Origin: Rhabdochlamydiaceae bacterium
Lineage (GTDB): Bacteria; Chlamydiota; Chlamydiia; Chlamydiales; Rhabdochlamydiaceae
Direction: 5' to 3'
Assembly (NCBI GenBank): GCA_019752555.1
Contig: JAIELY010000004.1
Location: forward strand, 85,844 to 149,843
Length of the DNA stretch: 64,000 nucleotides
Of the stretch, positions 60,685 through 64,000 are shown one piece after another. Below the pieces are notes generated by a model, which saw only the letters and a list, made by a program, of their open reading frames with translations, ran no database searches and was not told the origin of the DNA. Made by a program: the position numbers and the translations under genes. Each line of letters opens with the position of its first letter. Positions within the stretch are counted from its first letter, which is position 1.

Positions 60685-63411
60685 ATGTCTGCAACTCCCC
60701 CCATTGGAGGCAATAAGCCGCTCGTTCCTCCAAGTCAGAAGAGCTCTTCGAGCACCCCCCCTATAGATCCTCAAACAAAAAAAACCATCGAGATCTATCA
60801 AAAAACTCCAAAATTTTCCCCAAGCTCCTCGAGCTCCAGCAGCTCAAGCTCAAGCTCAAGCGGACCCCGCCCCTTTATACCAAGTCCAGGAGCTGCCTCT
60901 TCCGTGCCTGTCGTAACAAAAGCTTCCTCAGCCTCCGTTTCTATGCCCAGATTGAGCGATTCTCAAAAAGAAGAGCTGCGCTCTAAAATTCAAGAAGCCA
61001 TGCGCGTCTGGGACGGAAGGAAATCAGAAGGCCCGCTAGGTCTTCAGCTAATTATTACACATGAGGGGGAAATTCATCTGTTTTGTCGATCGATGGAAGG
61101 ATTATCCCAAGAGCGTAAAGCGAGAGAGGGAGATTTTACAAGCATCACCGATCAAAAACAAATTGAAGAGCTGTTTAAAAGCGCTCAGCTAGATTCAGAA
61201 TCTACAAAGCTTTTACAACCTTTTTTCTTGAGCAGAAGAGTTCAAAACACAATCGAAGAACTGTATCGTTTTTCAACAGGAATAGACGAAGTTCCGCAGA
61301 GAGTCTCTTTCGGCGAGAAATTCAATAGAGAAATTGAGGCGGCATTAGAGAGGTGGCATCATTTAAAAGAACAAAATCTCTCAGGAAAACTCCAAATGGT
61401 GATTGGCGCTGACAATCAAATGCACCTCTTTTGCCGTTCCGGAGCCCATAAAGATACATTTGAGAGCGTCTTCTTTGATCAAAGAACAAAGACATTAACG
61501 ATTAATGATGAGATGAGCATTAGATCCATCTTAGAACAGGCGCATTTGGCAGGCGAGATCAACGACAAGGCCTATGGGAAATGCATTTCTCTTGTAGAAG
61601 ACAGAAACAGAAGTGCTCAAAGCTCATCGCAGGCGTTGAGCGAAATCTCTTCTTCTCCCCTTTTACCTAAACACTCTGCTCGGATTCCAGAGCATGTCAA
61701 CTGTGAAGCGATTACTCTACATAATGAAATCGATGAATCCATTCGTGATGCCATGCAAGAATGGACCCGAATCGCAAGCAGCAACGGCAAACCCAGGCTG
61801 CAGCTCATCACAAACACAAAGGGCGAGATCATTTTAACTTGTTTAGAACAGAGGCAACTAAAAAAACTTCAAAACAGCATCGATGATCCAAATGAAATTG
61901 CACTGAGGCTAGCTCAATTAGATCCTTCAAAAGCCTCTTGTCAAGCCCTGGCTCCTTTTGTGGAGTCAATTGAAAAAACTTTACCGAGGCCAGGAGTTTT
62001 TTCCCGTTTTATTCGAACAGCTGCTGCTTTAGAGGCTGAGACTGTGCGCAAAGCTCTCTTTCATTTAAAACCTGAATCAAAACATGCAGAAGGGATTTTT
62101 GCAGTGCGCGGCGTTCTCTATCAAGGGGGAGAATTAACTGGAAAACAAGGATCTGCTGCTAGCAACCCGTGCTGTAATGATTGGGTGGGCATCAAAGCAA
62201 ATGGAACCATCGGCGTGATCGATGGCCCCTCACATGGAAGACCTGAGCTCCCTGCACGTTATTTCGCTTTCTATCAAGAGATATTTGACGCATTTGACCG
62301 CCTTGGTGAGCGGTGCCGCGAAATGCATGAAGATAACCCTTCGATAAGCACTAGCGATTTTCAAGAACTATGCAAGGTGACTCTCAATGAGGGATTGAAA
62401 GACTTTCGAACACAAATGCGAAAGATGGCAGAGGATGATGTCACCATTGCAGCCGCTAAAAAACAGGAGCACCGCGAGAGATTGCAAATTGCGAAAACAA
62501 GATTTTTTGCTGCAGAAAACGAACCTGATAATGCAGAACTGATCGCTCTTGCTAAAGAACTATACGACGGGGCTGATATCAATCGCTTGGATGGCATTGT
62601 CAGAAAATTTGAACAGAACAATGCCAATATCAAATCAAAGCCCTCTCTTAATGAAGGCGATCTACGCATAATAGAGGGAAACCGCGTGATGATCGAATAT
62701 TTCCAAGCGATCAAAAATAAAGATTATCCACGTATTTTGGAAATAAGAAGAGCGCTCATCGACACAAAAAAAGAACCTTCCGATAGGACAGGTTTGCGCG
62801 CATTCATTAGTGCAGAATCTAAGAGCGCTCTTGAAGATGGTCAATTCTCTGCTCCTGAAGAAAATTTATTGATGAGAGATCTGTTTAGCACTTTAACCCA
62901 GGCTTCAGAAGCGATGCTGCCATCGACAGATAGAATGTCCTGTCCAGCTCTTGCCTTTGCAAAGGTATTGCCAACACGAAATGGCCTTTTTCTCTTAAAG
63001 CTGCAAGCCGCAGATGCGACCTCTCTTACTGCCACTTATGATCCCACTCAAACAACATCCAAAATAGATACAGAGCATTTTGAAAGCGCAGGATTCGGTG
63101 GACATATTGGACGAGAAGACACTCTAGTGTCGATAGAACAAGTCACCCCTGGACAAATCGTTTCTGTACAAACAGATGGCGTTACCGACTTCATCGGTAA
63201 AGAGGCTCTAACAGAAGCTGTTGTTCAATCACCAGCTCCAGAGGTTCTTTTCAATCAGCTAGCAGAAGGCTTTTACGCATCTGATAAGCCCATACACAGT
63301 GCTGTGTCAAAGTCCTCTGGCAAACCGAATGAAATGAAACCCTTAGATCCCAATGGGATCAAGCCGAAGGAAGTCGATGATTTTTCATGTGCTCGGATGA
63401 GGATCATCTAG
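60685..63411 (+). CDS. Large PP2C-like protein with three N-terminal repeats
   Basis: A 908-residue protein. Residues 1-95 are Ser/Pro-rich with a Ser14 run (46-59). Three copies of a unit of about 85 residues follow (about 96-183, 212-305, 345-430), each with a helix, a (L/M)Q(L/M)(I/V)I strand and an EIHLFCR-like strand. The C-terminal part resembles PP2C phosphatases: GVIDGPSHGRP (510-520), QTDGVTDFIG and a final DDFSCARM. A long helical insert (540-700) splits the domain. Several acidic metal ligands remain, so activity is possible but not certain. It may be a secreted effector. Upstream lies TTGACA within a 7-base inverted repeat. Confidence 0.7.
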   Translation: MSATPPIGGNKPLVPPSQKSSSSTPPIDPQTKKTIEIYQKTPKFSPSSSSSSSSSSSSSGPRPFIPSPGAASSVPVVTKASSASVSMPRLSDSQKEELRSKIQEAMRVWDGRKSEGPLGLQLIITHEGEIHLFCRSMEGLSQERKAREGDFTSITDQKQIEELFKSAQLDSESTKLLQPFFLSRRVQNTIEELYRFSTGIDEVPQRVSFGEKFNREIEAALERWHHLKEQNLSGKLQMVIGADNQMHLFCRSGAHKDTFESVFFDQRTKTLTINDEMSIRSILEQAHLAGEINDKAYGKCISLVEDRNRSAQSSSQALSEISSSPLLPKHSARIPEHVNCEAITLHNEIDESIRDAMQEWTRIASSNGKPRLQLITNTKGEIILTCLEQRQLKKLQNSIDDPNEIALRLAQLDPSKASCQALAPFVESIEKTLPRPGVFSRFIRTAAALEAETVRKALFHLKPESKHAEGIFAVRGVLYQGGELTGKQGSAASNPCCNDWVGIKANGTIGVIDGPSHGRPELPARYFAFYQEIFDAFDRLGERCREMHEDNPSISTSDFQELCKVTLNEGLKDFRTQMRKMAEDDVTIAAAKKQEHRERLQIAKTRFFAAENEPDNAELIALAKELYDGADINRLDGIVRKFEQNNANIKSKPSLNEGDLRIIEGNRVMIEYFQAIKNKDYPRILEIRRALIDTKKEPSDRTGLRAFISAESKSALEDGQFSAPEENLLMRDLFSTLTQASEAMLPSTDRMSCPALAFAKVLPTRNGLFLLKLQAADATSLTATYDPTQTTSKIDTEHFESAGFGGHIGREDTLVSIEQVTPGQIVSVQTDGVTDFIGKEALTEAVVQSPAPEVLFNQLAEGFYASDKPIHSAVSKSSGKPNEMKPLDPNGIKPKEVDDFSCARMRII

Positions 63412-63588
63412 AAAAAGAAAGAATGCGTGTTCACGATTTTCACGCTTAAGGAGTTAAAAACATCGGACCTCTGCCATCCGAAAAATGTGTTGCGAGCTTT
63501 AAGAGCGCGGTGTTAATGTGACGTCATCAAACGATCTTCTTTTTCTACCGCTGCTTTAACATTATTCATCCTCTGACAGAAGGGCTTT

Positions 63589-64000
63589 ATGCTGACGCGC
63601 ACTCCGCACGATACCTGGTCTCAGTTTTTAGAATTCATTGAAGAGCGCTGCTCTGCAGCTGAATTTGAAAACTGGTTTTCTGCAATTCACGTTGTTAACA
63701 GCACCTCCGATGAGATCCATCTGGAAGTTCCGAATATCTTTGTTCAAGAGTATATCCTCGACAACTACAAAAAAGATCTTGCCGCCTTCTTTCCATTAAA
63801 ACCCAATGGGGATCCAGCGATCCTCTTTTCTGTGGCTGAACCTAAGAAGAAAGTAAATTCTACACAGGCTCCGCTAGCTGAAGCGCCTCTTCCTACTCCC
63901 AATGTGTCAGGACAAAGCGAGCTTAAACTCAACAGTTTTTACACCTTTAATAACTTCATCGAAGGCCCTTCGAATCAATTTGTGAAATCCGCTGCAATCG
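63589..64000 (+). CDS. dnaA: Chromosomal replication initiator DnaA, N-terminal part
   Basis: The first 137 residues of DnaA; the gene runs off the window. Domain I is WSQFLEFIEERCSAAEFENWF (helical, conserved Trp/Phe), followed by a flexible linker (about 85-112) and the start of the AAA+ domain with FNNFIEGPSNQF. The ATG at 63589 has AGAAGGG upstream. In C. trachomatis the second dnaA gene (CT275) also follows CT274. No DnaA boxes are visible in the 177 bases upstream, so this is not an origin by itself. Confidence 0.93.
   Translation, partial: MLTRTPHDTWSQFLEFIEERCSAAEFENWFSAIHVVNSTSDEIHLEVPNIFVQEYILDNYKKDLAAFFPLKPNGDPAILFSVAEPKKKVNSTQAPLAEAPLPTPNVSGQSELKLNSFYTFNNFIEGPSNQFVKSAAI

Noticed and set aside
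63412..63588. Possible replication origin upstream of dnaA
   Set aside because: No TTATCCACA-type boxes or AT-rich repeat cluster are visible here.
1..64000. CRISPR arrays, rRNA genes and complete insertion sequences
   Set aside because: No regularly spaced repeats, no rRNA sequence and no transposase were recognised by reading; a systematic search was not possible.

Overview
The window comes from the chromosome of a chlamydia, most likely an environmental (Parachlamydiales-type) member and not Chlamydia itself. It carries a chlamydial-type ATP/ADP translocase, a manganese/iron ABC operon whose permease is fused to a DtxR-like repressor (ytgCR type), hrcA-grpE-dnaK, and a dcw block (mraZ, rsmH, ftsL, ftsI, murE). 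From memory of the C. trachomatis gene order, three collinear stretches can be recognised: CT727-CT729 (metal ATPase, CCC1-like protein, serS), CT063-CT072 (gnd, lepA, npt1, ytgABCD, dxr, rseP) and CT268-CT275 (amiA, murE, ftsI, ftsL, rsmH, CT273/CT274-like genes, dnaA). A large NAD-glutamate dehydrogenase, a toxin-antitoxin pair and many eukaryote-interacting genes point away from the reduced Chlamydiaceae. The genus cannot be settled from the sequence alone.

Layout. 1-2084: end of a conserved small gene, a kinase-like gene and a HigBA-like toxin-antitoxin pair. 2277-7599: serS, an M18 aminopeptidase, a CCC1/VIT1-like membrane protein and a P1B-type metal ATPase in one operon. 7671-14523: NAD-glutamate dehydrogenase, then hrcA-grpE-dnaK. 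14696-20002: three paralogous leucine-rich-repeat proteins. 19999-22625: a NagZ-like glycosidase and a DUF3800 protein. 22772-31144 (minus): one long operon of mrp, a DUF971 gene, ytgA, ytgB, ytgC-R, ytgD, dxr and rseP. 31732-34169: a CT066-position gene and npt1. 34254-40678: an inserted block with two ubiquitin-specific-protease-like proteins flanking an amino-acid ABC operon, plus an unknown gene. 40945-45642: lepA, a broken ATPase/nuclease fragment next to a 24-bp inverted repeat, an unknown gene and gnd. 45715: tRNA-Arg(CCU). 45792-54007: amiA, then a tandem array of five paralogous helical proteins and a secreted His-rich protein, all placed between amiA and murE. 54038-59349: dcw genes, with rsmH broken by a one-base deletion in a T9 tract. 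59641-64000: two CT273/CT274-position genes, a large PP2C-like protein and the start of dnaA.

The core blocks are housekeeping: translation, heat shock, metal and nucleotide import, isoprenoid and cell-wall synthesis. The accessory genes sit in the gaps between them and look like host-interaction genes: leucine-rich-repeat proteins, deubiquitinase-like proteins (one with an Inc-like double membrane segment), a PP2C-like protein with three internal repeats, and above all a six-member family that I do not recognise. That family shares a head domain of about 90 residues and carries one or two copies of a C-terminal helical module of about 125 residues. Several members have their own strong promoter and a homologous 5' leader. 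This family is the best candidate for an undescribed system here. Other notable signals are paired MraZ boxes facing both ways between mraZ and the divergent gene, and a His-rich short ORF with a strong Shine-Dalgarno ahead of the amino-acid ABC operon.
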